64,000 bases of DNA from Streptomyces sp. NL15-2K (GCF_030551255.1 NZ_CP130630.1:12151001-12215000); one strand, 5' to 3'; shown: positions 25,191 through 33,523, counted from the stretch's first letter. Numbers and translations are program-made. The notes: generated from the letters alone by a model not told the origin.

Positions 25191-27232
25191 GGACGGCTCC
25201 CGTCGGTGAAGGCGTCGAAGACCCCGAAGGGAATGACCTTGCCGACTGGTTGGTCCTCGTCCTCCGGGCCTTCCTGCGGTTCTTCGGGGAGGGCAGGCCG
25301 AAGGCCAGGGTGAACGGGGTGGCTGGCTGCCGCGTGGGTGCGGGCGGCAACTTTGCGGTCCGGGCCGTTCTGAGCCCGGGTGAGCAGGTCTTCCACAACT
25401 GCGGCGATCGCGCCTTCGTCGGTGTCGTCGGCGCCCTGGGCGGCCAGGACAGAACGGGCGTGTCGCCAGGTGAAGTCGGCGAAGGGGGCGGAGACGGAGT
25501 CCAGCCGGGTCCAGGGGACGGTGATCCAGCCGCCTGCCCGGTGATCGCGGATCCAGATGTGGGACAGATCGTAGGGGTCGTAGTGGACTTCCCAGAGGCC
25601 GCCCTTGAGGTCGACGCCAGAAGGCTGGCGCCGGTAGGGCGCCAGGTCGCGGCAGTCGTAGGTGCGGTAGTCCATGACGACGCCGTAGTCGTTGATCTTC
25701 CGCCACTCCGCGGGCAGGAGTTCGATGTAGTCGTCGCCGGTCAGGCAGACCGGCAGGTGTCCGCTGCGGGCCACAAGCATCGCGTAGACGTCGTTCGGGG
25801 ACAGAGCCTGGCCCGGCAGGAACGGGCTGCGGAGGCTGTCGTGGGGCCTCGTCTGCCATCGGGCAACGACCCATTCGTCGAAGAGGTCGGCGAGTTCTCG
25901 CAGGGTCCAAACAGCCTGGACGTCCTCACCACGCCGGGTGGGGTTGGAGCCGACGTAGCCGGCGACGTGCTGGCAGAACAGCGTGTTGATCGAGGAAAAG
26001 GTGCGTTCCACCACGCCTTTGTCGGTCGGGGTGGCGGGCCGGGCCGGCTGGACGGAGACGCCCAGGGTCTGGCAGGCCGTCACGAACGTCTCCGAGATGA
26101 ACACCTTGCCGTGGTCGACCACGATGGTGTCCGGGACGATCACCGGTTTCGCGGCGGCGTGTTCCAGGCGGGCATCCACGCTCATCAGCCGCGCGTGCGG
26201 GATGAGCGAGACGGACATCCGAAGAGCGTCGTGCCAGCCCGGCCGCATCGGCTCGGGGACCAGGATGCGGGCCAGTAGTAGAGCCGCATCCACGGCCTTG
26301 GTGCCCGCAGGCCGCAGGACGGCCGCGCAGATCGTCCGTGTTGCGACGTCGACCGCGATGGTCAGCTCGACCCGGCCCGTCACGCCGTCGTCCAGGATCG
26401 CCAGCACGTCCAGCGGGGTGGTGTCGATCTGCACGACCTCGCCGGGCCGGGCGGCCTTCGACGGGGTGAACACCCCTTGCGGGCGGCGGGCTCGTGACCG
26501 GCGGGCCGTGGCAGTGCCGAAGGAGTGCATCCCCTCCGACAGGGACCGCACCAGCCGGTAGAGGGTGGACCGTGAAGGCAGCTCGACGGCTCCCTCACCG
26601 TGACGCTCGACGAGGATCCGCTCAGCCTCGCGGAGCACCCGGCTCCGGGTTCCCGTGGACAGCTTCTCCTGCCCGGCCAGTGCCTCCGTGATGGCGGTGA
26701 CCAGCCGTTCGTCCGCGTGCCCGGTCGGCTTGGAGACGCGGGTGGCACGGTGGTCGACCAGCCCCCAAAGTCCCTGCTCGCGCCAGCAGCCCCGCAACCG
26801 GAACAGGGTCCGGGCGGTCATCGGCGTCCCGAGAGCGGCCAGTTCCTCCGCCTTCGCCGCGATCCGTTCGTTCACCGTGCGCCACTTCGGGTCGTACTCG
26901 GGCCGGGGCCTGGCGGTCGGCTCCGCGCCGGGCAGCAGTCCGGTCTCCATCTCGACCATGTGCCGCTCAAGCAACCGGGCCCGCCGCAGGGCGGGCTCGG
27001 GAACGGTGTCCAGCAGTCCGAACGACGGCAACCCCGGCGCTTCGGGCAGGGAGTCGAGCATCTCGAAGCCGTCCGCCGCCAGCAGATGGGAGAACAGCAC
27101 CAACGATGCTCCGCCGGACTCGCCCTGCAGCCGCACCGTGGTGCCGGCCAGACCCGCCACGAGGTGGACCTGTCCGTCGAACCGGACCCGGTCACCGACC
27201 CGCAGCACTCCACGAGGCCCCGAGGCAGTCAC
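25187..27232 (-). CDS. tnsB: TnsB-like DDE transposase of the Tn7-like transposon
   Basis: A 681-residue transposase with an N-terminal helix-turn-helix/Mu-type DNA-binding region (residues about 110-230), an RNase H-like rve core and a C-terminal Mu-transposase beta-barrel domain (about 520-630). The catalytic triad is visible as Asp 270 (VVQIDTTPL), Asp 373 (VVDHGKVF) and Glu 409 (DKGVVERTF), giving the D,D(35)E spacing. The start is GTG 27232, overlapping the tnsA stop as GTGA. It binds the repeated end sites and performs 3' strand cleavage and joining. It is intact and probably active, and may also repress its own operon because one end site lies next to the tnsA start. Confidence 0.93.
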   Translation of the reverse strand: MTASGPRGVLRVGDRVRFDGQVHLVAGLAGTTVRLQGESGGASLVLFSHLLAADGFEMLDSLPEAPGLPSFGLLDTVPEPALRRARLLERHMVEMETGLLPGAEPTARPRPEYDPKWRTVNERIAAKAEELAALGTPMTARTLFRLRGCWREQGLWGLVDHRATRVSKPTGHADERLVTAITEALAGQEKLSTGTRSRVLREAERILVERHGEGAVELPSRSTLYRLVRSLSEGMHSFGTATARRSRARRPQGVFTPSKAARPGEVVQIDTTPLDVLAILDDGVTGRVELTIAVDVATRTICAAVLRPAGTKAVDAALLLARILVPEPMRPGWHDALRMSVSLIPHARLMSVDARLEHAAAKPVIVPDTIVVDHGKVFISETFVTACQTLGVSVQPARPATPTDKGVVERTFSSINTLFCQHVAGYVGSNPTRRGEDVQAVWTLRELADLFDEWVVARWQTRPHDSLRSPFLPGQALSPNDVYAMLVARSGHLPVCLTGDDYIELLPAEWRKINDYGVVMDYRTYDCRDLAPYRRQPSGVDLKGGLWEVHYDPYDLSHIWIRDHRAGGWITVPWTRLDSVSAPFADFTWRHARSVLAAQGADDTDEGAIAAVVEDLLTRAQNGPDRKVAARTHAAASHPVHPGLRPALPEEPQEGPEDEDQPVGKVIPFGVFDAFTDGSRP

Positions 27233-28023
27233 CGGCCCGCCTCCCCGGTCATCACCACGGTGCGATCACTCAGGCGACGGCCCAGGTCGGCCCGCAGCAG
27301 CCCGCGCCAGAGCAGGTGGAAGACCACCGGGAGCACGCCGATCGGATCACCCAGCGTTGCAGCCTGCCCGAGCAACGGTGCGGGAGTCGCGAAGGCCGCG
27401 CAGACCGCCGCCGTCATCCCCTCCGACACGGCGAAGCGCGGATGGCGATAGCCCGCCAGCCAGCGCAGATTCGCCACTCGGACGGGATCGATCTCACTGG
27501 CGACACGGTAGGCCCAGCCCACCGCGTCACACGCTTCCCGCGCCCGCTTGAACGACTCGGCGGCCCTCTGGTCGATCCGGTCCGCCGGACGGCAGTCCAC
27601 CACCAGGCCACTTCCGTCCGCAGCCCGCGCGAAGTAGTCCGGAGCGTGTGACCGGCTGCGGCCTGATCCCTCGTCCCGCCAGCTCAGCCAGAACGGCTGC
27701 GAGGAGAACCCCGTCACCAGCGGATCGAAGTCGAGCAGCATCGCGTGATCCCGCTCCAGCCACGATTCGAACCCCACATGCCGACCGGTCGTCACCGCCC
27801 AGTACAGCCCCGGAAAATGGCGCTGGCCGCGGTACGACGGGAAGTCCCGCACCGGCAGCGCGTCCTCGAAAGCGACATCCCCGGCCTCGGTCAACGGCCG
27901 ACGTCTCGTCCCGCCGTCCGCTTCAACCCAGCCGATCTCGTACCTCGACGCATCCGCGTACACGGAAACGTGCTCAACCCCCTGCGGCCCTTCAGGCACC
28001 GCCGTCCCCACACGAACCCTCAT
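27229..28023 (-). CDS. tnsA: TnsA-like endonuclease subunit of the Tn7-like transposon
   Basis: A 264-residue protein starting at ATG 28023, first gene of the operon. The nuclease core shows Glu 86 in GFESWLERD, Asp 129 in HAPDYF and VVDCR at 141-145. These positions fit the PD-(D/E)xK fold of TnsA, which cuts the 5' ends so that the element moves by cut-and-paste. The usual catalytic Lys of the last motif is replaced by Arg 145, which may be normal for this actinobacterial branch or may lower activity. An end-type repeat lies 30 bp upstream (28053-28070). A broken homologue is at 21420-21935. Confidence 0.88.
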   Translation of the reverse strand: MRVRVGTAVPEGPQGVEHVSVYADASRYEIGWVEADGGTRRRPLTEAGDVAFEDALPVRDFPSYRGQRHFPGLYWAVTTGRHVGFESWLERDHAMLLDFDPLVTGFSSQPFWLSWRDEGSGRSRSHAPDYFARAADGSGLVVDCRPADRIDQRAAESFKRAREACDAVGWAYRVASEIDPVRVANLRWLAGYRHPRFAVSEGMTAAVCAAFATPAPLLGQAATLGDPIGVLPVVFHLLWRGLLRADLGRRLSDRTVVMTGEAGR

Positions 28024-28052
28024 GGGACGACCATCCAGGGTTCGATGACACA

Positions 28053-28275
28053 GACCAGATCAGATGAGACCCAAACCACCCTGAAGTCGGAAAACCGGGC
28101 ACCGGCTCACATGCACCACCGAGACCAGCCACGCTGAACTGCCAACTCGTCTGAGAACAGCAGGCTTCACCGATACGGGACAACTGGAACCAACTGACGG
28201 ACCAGATCACCTGAGACGACAAGCGAATCGGACCAGATCACCTGCGACAGGCGCCTGATCGCCTGAGACGGGACA
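28053..28275. repeat. Right end of the Tn7-like element with tandem TnsB-type sites
   Basis: Sites of the form GACCAGATCAnnTGAGAC occur at 28053-28070 (GACCAGATCAGATGAGAC), 28200-28220 (ACCAGATCACCTGAGACGAC) and 28230-28251 (GACCAGATCACCTGCGACAG). A terminal variant, CTGATCGCCTGAGACGGGAC, lies at 28256-28275. A weaker site is near 28144. The dense spacing toward the terminus resembles the clustered TnsB sites of the Tn7 right end. Confidence 0.7.
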
Positions 28276-28521
28276 CCAAGTCCACACGCGGCCCGCGCTG
28301 GCGCAGCTGTTGTCCTGTGCCAGCAAAACTTGAGCGTGTGCCATCGAAGCCTGATCGGCGGAAGCCCTGGCTAAGGTCATGCCGGTGCCGCGCCCCGATA
28401 TGCGCGACGCTCATCTTCGATGGGTGCGGCTCCCCTGAAGGGAACGTGAGCTGAGGCAACGCTGATCGGGGTGTGTTCGGGTCTTCCCGTCTCTACCGTG
28501 GCGGTGGAGGAGGCGACTCTG

Positions 28522-29037
28522 ATGGGCTCATTGTTCGAGGAGTTGGAGGCCCGGGAGGCGGCTGTCCGGGTGCGGGTGGAGGAGCTTGAGTCGCAGATCG
28601 CGGAGTTGACGGCGCGGCTGGAGGCCGAGCGGGAGACGTGGTCGCGGCTGCGGGTGACGCGGGAGACGGTGGCCGAGGTGGTCGCGGAGATGTCCAGTTC
28701 GGACAAGGCGTCGGTCGTCGAGCAGCCGGTGGAGCCGGCGGCGGCCGGGGAGCAGCCGGTGCGGGTGGTCGGGGCGATCATGGTGCCGCACTGGCGGGAG
28801 GGGCTGTCGGTGGATGCGCTGCCGGATGTGTACCGCGACATCGTGGAGGTGGTGGCGGACGCGTCGGATCCGATGCAGGCCAAGCAGATCGTACCGAGGA
28901 TCGGGCTGCCGGCGGTGACGGCGAAGATCGAGGGGACGCGGGGGAAGCTGAAACGGCTGGTGGAGCGGGGCTGGCTGACCGAGGACCAGCCCGGACTGTT
29001 CGCGCTCGCTCACCGGACAGCCGAGGCAGGAGGGTGA
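28522..29037 (+). CDS. ISKra4 companion protein with coiled coil
   Basis: A 171-residue protein from ATG 28522, with GGAGGAGG upstream. Residues about 2-45 form a heptad-rich coiled coil (FEELEAREAAVRVRVEELES, LTARLEAERETWSRL). A Pro/Ala/Glu linker follows, then a C-terminal helical domain of winged-helix appearance (VYRDIVEVVADASDPMQAKQ, LKRLVERGWLTEDQPGLF). It is encoded inside the IS ends, 76 bp upstream of the transposase, so it belongs to the element. The C-terminal domain looks DNA-binding, as if a fused regulator or targeting helper. The exact family is not recognised. Confidence 0.7.
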   Translation: MGSLFEELEAREAAVRVRVEELESQIAELTARLEAERETWSRLRVTRETVAEVVAEMSSSDKASVVEQPVEPAAAGEQPVRVVGAIMVPHWREGLSVDALPDVYRDIVEVVADASDPMQAKQIVPRIGLPAVTAKIEGTRGKLKRLVERGWLTEDQPGLFALAHRTAEAGG

Positions 29038-29113
29038 ACTCCCTGAACGATAAAGGCCCTTCTTTCTACCTTCGTAGGTGCCAACCAAAACAAAGCGCAG
29101 AAAGAAGAGCGCG

Positions 29114-30643
29114 ATGGAACCCTACGACGCCTGCGATGCCATCGATGAGTTCGCTGCCGCAGTCAGCGCCTTCGGCTGCCTGCAAGGTGACTTGGCCGAC
29201 CCCACGACCGCAAGGCTGGCGCATCACGAGGTGGAAGAGCTGATCGAGGAGCGGGGCCGTGAGCTGCTGCGTCTGCTATTCCAGGGCCATCTCGACCTGC
29301 GGGCCCGCCGGGAATGCGAACAACCCCGCCCGACGGACGGGATGGTGACCGGTGCGGACGGGCTGGTGCGTCCGTACCGGGAGACGGGCCATCACCGCGA
29401 GCTGGCCTGCGTGTTCGGCACGGTCACCGTCGAGCGGTGCGCGTGGCGGCAGAAGGGGCTGCCCAGCGTCCACCCCGCCGACCGGGCCCTGTCCCTGCCC
29501 GCCGGTCGGCACTCGCACGGCCTGCGCCGGCTCGCGGTCGCCGAGGCCGTCCGCGGCTCCTACGACCAGGCCAAGGCGGCGATCGACCAGCGGTGCGGAA
29601 AGGTGCTGGGCAAACGCCAGGCCGAACACCTCATCATCGCCGCGGCCCGGGATATCGATGGCTTCTACCGGCGTCAGATCCCGCTGCCGGCGACCGCCGA
29701 CACCCTGCTGGTCCTGCAGTTCGACGGCAAAGGCATCGTCATGCGGCCCGAGGCCCTGCGGCCCGCCACCCTCAAGGCCCACCGGGCCGCCCGGCGGGCG
29801 ATGCGCACCCGGCTGGCCCCGGGCGAGAAGCCGCACCGCAAACGGATGGCCACCCTGGCCTGCGTCTTCGACGCCGACCCCGCGCCTCGCCGTCCGCACG
29901 ACATCATCGCCCCGCCGGACGGCCGCAGCCGCGAACGAACACCCCGGCCGGGGCCGAAAGCCTCGGCGAAGTGGCTGACCGGGTCGGTCGTCCACCCGCC
30001 CGAGCACACCGTCGCCGCCGCCTTCGACCAGGCCGAGGCCCGCGATCGTCACCACCTGCGCACCTGGGCGGTCCTCGTCGACGGCGCTCGCCACCAGCTC
30101 GACCTCATCCACGCCGAAGCCGACCGGCGCCGCATCCGCGTGCACGTTCTGCTCGACATCGTGCACGTCAGCGAGTACCTGTGGACCGCGGCGCATGCCT
30201 TCCACCCGCCCGGCACCGCTGACGCCGAAGCCTGGGTCGCAGGCCACCTGATCACCATCCTGCACGGCCAGGCCGCCCGCGCCGCGCAAGAGATCACCGC
30301 GCAGGCCGCCCGGGCCCGCCTGTGCGGAGCGAAACGCGAGGCCATCGACGCCTGCACCGGCTACCTGGCCGGGCATCTGGGTCAGCTCGGCTACGACACC
30401 GCGCTGGCGGCTGGCTGGCCGATCGCCACCGGCGCCATCGAGGGCGCCTGCCGCCACCTGATCGGCGACCGCCTCGACATCACCGGCGCCCGCTGGGGCC
30501 TGACCGGCGCCGAAGCCATCCTCAAACTCCGCGCTCTCATCGACAACGACGACTTCCCCGAGTACTGGACCCACCATCTCGCCCGCGAACACGAACGCCT
30601 CTACCTCGCCCCCGACCAGGCCGAATACGACCTGACCACCTGA
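29114..30643 (+). CDS. ISKra4 family transposase
   Basis: A 509-residue transposase. ATG 29114 is preceded by GAAGAG; GTG 29078 would add 12 basic residues. Family features are the N-terminal HHEVEELIEERGRELLRLLF and the RETGHHRELACVFGTVTVER block. The DDE-type core has Asp in VLQFDGKGIVM, Asp in LLDIVHVSEYLW and Glu in ATGAIEGACRHLIGDRLDIT. Length and order fit full-length ISKra4 transposases and no frameshift is seen, so it is probably functional. Confidence 0.9.
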   Translation: MEPYDACDAIDEFAAAVSAFGCLQGDLADPTTARLAHHEVEELIEERGRELLRLLFQGHLDLRARRECEQPRPTDGMVTGADGLVRPYRETGHHRELACVFGTVTVERCAWRQKGLPSVHPADRALSLPAGRHSHGLRRLAVAEAVRGSYDQAKAAIDQRCGKVLGKRQAEHLIIAAARDIDGFYRRQIPLPATADTLLVLQFDGKGIVMRPEALRPATLKAHRAARRAMRTRLAPGEKPHRKRMATLACVFDADPAPRRPHDIIAPPDGRSRERTPRPGPKASAKWLTGSVVHPPEHTVAAAFDQAEARDRHHLRTWAVLVDGARHQLDLIHAEADRRRIRVHVLLDIVHVSEYLWTAAHAFHPPGTADAEAWVAGHLITILHGQAARAAQEITAQAARARLCGAKREAIDACTGYLAGHLGQLGYDTALAAGWPIATGAIEGACRHLIGDRLDITGARWGLTGAEAILKLRALIDNDDFPEYWTHHLAREHERLYLAPDQAEYDLTT

Positions 30644-30714
30644 ATTCGACCGTCACTCGGGAGAGCCGCACACATCGCGCAAGGGCGAACCAGTGCCGGT
30701 GCTACGGTCCCAGT

Positions 30715-31113
30715 ATGTCCAAGGCCGAGATCGACGGCGTCGTCGCCGAGTTCTTCAGTGCGTTCGACAACAGGGGCGGCAAGGCCGCAGATGTGGATCG
30801 GGTCCGCCGACTGGTAGTGCCTGGGGGTGTCCTCATCAAGGCAGGGCCGGAGTTCACGGTGTACACCGTGGAGGAATTCATCGAGCCACGCCAACAACTG
30901 CTGGCCGAGGGCCGACTGGTGAACTTCAACGAGTGGGAGACTGCGGAGCGCACCGAGACCGTCGGCGTCATCGCATCGCGGTTCAGCGAGTACCGGAAAT
31001 CCGGGATCCTCGACGGCGTGCCCTTCGAGGGCGGCGGGACGAAGACGATGCAGTTCGTACTCACCCCGGATGGCTGGCGGATCGCTGCGGTCTCCTGGTG
31101 CGACCGGCCCTGA
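30715..31113 (+). CDS. SnoaL/DUF4440-like NTF2-fold protein
   Basis: A 132-residue protein from ATG 30715. The cone-shaped NTF2 fold is suggested by an N-terminal helix pair (AEIDGVVAEFFSAFDNRGG), the central VPGGVLIKAGPEFTVYTVEE and closing strands ending GWRIAAVSWCDRP. Such proteins bind small hydrophobic ligands or act as isomerases; nothing here fixes the function. The ISKra4 right end lies only 41 bp upstream, so the native promoter was probably displaced and expression may depend on the IS. The gene is intact and complete in length. Confidence 0.7.
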   Translation: MSKAEIDGVVAEFFSAFDNRGGKAADVDRVRRLVVPGGVLIKAGPEFTVYTVEEFIEPRQQLLAEGRLVNFNEWETAERTETVGVIASRFSEYRKSGILDGVPFEGGGTKTMQFVLTPDGWRIAAVSWCDRP

Positions 31114-31158
31114 GGTCAAAAGCCGCACCGCCGCACGATCTGGAGTACCCCTCCAGGG

Positions 31159-31719
31159 TCAGCGCGAAGGGGGCAGGCGCAGTTGCATCCAGACCGAGCT
31201 GATGTAACCGCCGTTCTTCGTGGCGTACTCCTCGAAGGTGCCCACGTCGGTGAAGCCGAACTTACGGTGCAGAGCCACCGAAGCATCATTGGGAAGTGCG
31301 ATCCCAGCCAACGCGACATGGACCGGCTGCGAGCGCAGCGTTTCGATGAGGGTGCGGTACAGGGCCGAACCAATCCCAGCGGCCCGCGCATCGGGATCCA
31401 CGTAGACGCCCAGTTCAACCGTTTGATCGAAGGCCGGATGCGTCCGGTAGGGACTACTTGAGGCGCACCCGAGTACCCGATCGCCGGTCGTGGCCACAAA
31501 CAGCTGGTGCGGGCCCGTGTCGGAGAATCTCTCGAACCACTGCAAGCGGCTCTCTACCGTGACCGGTTGGGTATCGAAAGTGATGATCGAGTGGGTGACG
31601 TAGTGGTTGTAGATCCGCACCAGCTCAGGAAGATCATCTTTGCGTCCGGTGCGTACTACCAGCCCGTCGACGGCACGACGCCCGGCCTCGCGATCTCTTC
31701 CTACCATGGGCCGCATCAT
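31159..31719 (-). CDS. GNAT N-acetyltransferase, phosphinothricin-acetyltransferase-like
   Basis: A 186-residue GNAT enzyme. The N-terminal VRTGRKDDLPELVRIYNHYV is characteristic of the PAT/MnaT group. The acetyl-CoA site is DPDARAAGIGSALYRTLIE (motif A, Q/R-x-x-G-x-G/A type), and the C-terminal VALHRKFGFTDVGTF is the motif B helix. Members acetylate amino groups of phosphinothricin, methionine sulfoximine or other amino acids. The true start may be a later GTG, because the first 15 residues lack family character. It converges on the NTF2-like gene. Resistance or amino-acid detoxification is plausible, but the substrate is not proven. Confidence 0.82.
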   Translation of the reverse strand: MMRPMVGRDREAGRRAVDGLVVRTGRKDDLPELVRIYNHYVTHSIITFDTQPVTVESRLQWFERFSDTGPHQLFVATTGDRVLGCASSSPYRTHPAFDQTVELGVYVDPDARAAGIGSALYRTLIETLRSQPVHVALAGIALPNDASVALHRKFGFTDVGTFEEYATKNGGYISSVWMQLRLPPSR

Positions 31720-31904
31720 GCCATGGTCGTTCTCCTAGATCAGCCCGTCCCTGCAGAAGAGCTACACCCATCAAAGCCGGAGAAGCCAATGGCTATCCCT
31801 CGTTGGAGTGCTCCCGTGGCCAACAGTGATGCTCAACTGGCCGTGCCTTCCGGTAGGAAGGCCAGCCCCGTCGGCTGTTGCCGTCGCCGCACCTGTTGCC
31901 CTTT

Positions 31905-32260
31905 TAGGTGGCGCACGGGTGGTTTGGTTGGGATGGTGGTCAGGTCACGGACGTGGCGGATGAGCAGTGTCTTGGGGAAGGGGATGACGCCGAGGTCGGG
32001 ATGGTGACGCTCGACGATGTAGTCGGCGACGCAGCTGGTGAAGTCCTCGGTGAGGACGGGGACGGCGGTGCGGTCGCCGAGGAGTTCGTCGGGAGTGAAG
32101 CCGTGGCCGGTCAGTTGGCGGCCCCAGTGCTCTGCGTCGTGGAACTAGGCGCACTGGGCGTGGCCGAGGAAGAGGCAGTACTCGGCGGCGTCGTCCCCGC
32201 CCCCGGCGGCGAACTGCCACCAGAACCGTGCGCTGACCTGCTGTGGTCGGGCCTCCAGGC
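31905..32260 (-). pseudogene. Remnant of an unidentified gene with an in-frame TAG
   Basis: A protein-like minus-strand reading contains AAEYCLFLGHAQCA, an in-frame TAG near 32143-32145, and then FHDAEHWGRQLTGHGFTPDE, TEDFTSCVADYIVERHHPDL and FPKTLLIRHVRDL. The stop plus the lack of a plausible start indicate a relic, lying downstream of the truncated Ku gene. I do not recognise the family. Confidence 0.4.
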
Positions 32261-32280
32261 CCGGGACCGACCGCAGCAGG

Positions 32281-32853
32281 TCAGCGTGCTGGTGTATCTC
32301 GCCGGCCGTTGGTGCGTCCGGTGTTCCTCGAGGACGCAGTCTGGGCGGGTGCCTTCCGCGCCGTCTTCGGTGCCGTGGCCTTCTTCGCGGGCGTGGCCGG
32401 CGCCTCATGCAGGTCCGCGTCGCCCGTCTCGCCGCGCGCCGTCCGGGCCTTGTCGACCGACTGCTGCAGCATGGCCATCAGGTCCACCAGCCGGCCTGGC
32501 CCGGCCACCGGCGGCAGCTGGCGGTCTTCCTGTTTGGCCTCGATCACCGCGTGCAGAGCGTCGGTGTAGTGATCGTCGAATGCCGGGCCTTCGAGGCTGT
32601 CGAGTGTCATGGCCTCGATCAACACCAGGGCTTCGTCGATCTCGTCTTCTTCCAGTTGGGCAGCAGCGGGTGCCACGGCGGAGGGGTCGCGGATTTCGTC
32701 CGGCCACAGCAGGCCGTGCAACGCGATCACGCCCCGGTGGACCCGCAGCAGACCCAGCCGTTCACGGCCTTGCCACGCGTACCGGGTGACCGCGACCTTG
32801 CTGCGGCGTTGAAGGGCATGGCGCAGCAGGACGTAGGGCCTGGCGGCGGCGGA
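32281..32853 (-). pseudogene. ku: Ku protein, 5'-truncated
   Basis: The reading matches the C-terminal half of bacterial Ku: RPYVLLRHALQRRSKVAVTR, the Ku-core end RERLGLLRVHRGVIALHGLL WPDEIRDP, then EEDEIDEALVLIEAMT and a Lys/Ala/Thr-rich basic tail as in actinomycete Ku proteins. The N-terminal half is missing. Homology begins at about 32853, immediately after the stop of the response-regulator gene, with no start codon or upstream Ku sequence, so a deletion joined them. Bacterial Ku normally binds DNA ends with ligase D in non-homologous end joining; this copy cannot form the DNA-encircling ring and is a relic. Confidence 0.82.
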
Positions 32854-32856
32854 GGC

Positions 32857-33522
32857 TCACAACAGGCCGAGGTCCCGGGCGCGGAGCGCCGCCTGGGTGC
32901 GGTCACGCAGGGCAAGGCGGTTGAGGATGCGGGAGACGTGGTTCTTGACCGTGCCCTCGCTGAGGTACAGCCGCGCGGCGATCTCCCGGTTGGTGTGCCC
33001 GTGTGCCAGGAGCCGCAGGATGTCCGTCTCGCGCGGGCTGAGGGAGACCGCGGGAGCCTTGGCGGCGGGGCCGGAACGCGGCAGGAAGGCGGTCAGATGG
33101 CCGGCGACGGAGGAGTCGAGTTGGGTGACGCCCGCGTGCGCCAGGCGGACCGCGTGGGCGAGTTCCTCGGCCGGTAGGTCCTTGAGGAGATAGCCGTGCG
33201 CGCCGGCCCGCAGGGCCTGCACTACCCACTCCTCGTCGTCGAACGTCGTCAGCATCACGACCCGGCACTCCGGCGCCCGGTCGCGCAGGACGGCGACCGC
33301 CTCGACACCGTCCATCTCCGGCATCCGGACGTCCATGAGCACGACGTCCGGCGCGAGTTCCAGAGTCCTCGCCACGGCGTCCCGGCCGTCCACGGCGGTG
33401 CCGACGACTTCGATGCCCGGCCGGATGGACAGCAGGGAGGCGATGCCGTCCCGGATGAGCCGCTGGTCGTCCACCACCAGCACCCGCACGGGCGGCGCCT
33501 GCTCCGGCTCCTCGTCGTTCAT
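32857..33522 (-). CDS. NarL/LuxR-family response regulator
   Basis: A 221-residue two-component regulator. The receiver domain (residues 11-125) has acidic pocket Asp 18-19, phospho-acceptor Asp 64 in VLMDVRMPEMDG and Lys 114 in YLLKDLP. The C-terminal LuxR helix-turn-helix (about 155-215) reads LSPRETDILRLLAHGHTNRE and LSEGTVKNHVSRIL. The ATG at 33522 is one base from the stop of the upstream histidine kinase gene, so they form one transcription unit. The 3' end abuts the truncated Ku relic. All key residues are present. Confidence 0.93.
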   Translation of the reverse strand: MNDEEPEQAPPVRVLVVDDQRLIRDGIASLLSIRPGIEVVGTAVDGRDAVARTLELAPDVVLMDVRMPEMDGVEAVAVLRDRAPECRVVMLTTFDDEEWVVQALRAGAHGYLLKDLPAEELAHAVRLAHAGVTQLDSSVAGHLTAFLPRSGPAAKAPAVSLSPRETDILRLLAHGHTNREIAARLYLSEGTVKNHVSRILNRLALRDRTQAALRARDLGLL

Positions 33523-33523
33523 G

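Larger units (their letters stand above)
23107..28275 (-). mobile_element. Compact Tn7-like transposon (tnsA-tnsB-tnsC-tniQ)
   Basis: About 5.2 kb carrying only a four-gene transposition operon on the minus strand, flanked by repeated end sites. The left terminus reads inward TGTCCGTTCTCA and the right terminus (complement) TGTCCCGTCTCA, matching at 10 of 12 positions. As in Tn7, the operon starts next to the right end with tnsA. The last gene, tniQ, ends almost at the left end, so there is practically no cargo. No CRISPR-Cas genes, tnsD/tnsE pair or guide array are present. No clear 5-bp target duplication is visible (ACTGG on the left, CCAAG on the right), so the exact termini or the insertion's history are uncertain. 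Confidence 0.8.
28422..30673 (+). mobile_element. ISKra4 family insertion sequence
   Basis: Imperfect inverted repeats bound the element. The left end reads GGGTGCGGCTCCCCTGA at 28422; the complement of the right end reads GTGTGCGGCTCTCCCGA, ending at 30673. Between them are a 171-residue companion gene and the transposase. No unambiguous target duplication was found. The right end lies 41 bp upstream of the next gene's ATG (30715). Confidence 0.8.

Noticed and set aside
24135..25910. 591-residue start for the TnsC-like protein
   Set aside because: The first 240 residues lie inside tnsB in another frame and lack AAA+ character; ATG 25190 gives the normal length and a 4-bp overlap.
23107..28275. 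CRISPR-associated Tn7 (CAST)
   Set aside because: No Cas genes, CRISPR array or guide-like repeats were seen inside or next to the element; repeats at its ends are transposase sites.
20228..28275. End-type repeats as operators of a transcription factor
   Set aside because: Their clustering at both edges of the tns operon, inverse orientation and terminal TGTC favour transposon ends, although one site may also act as an operator.
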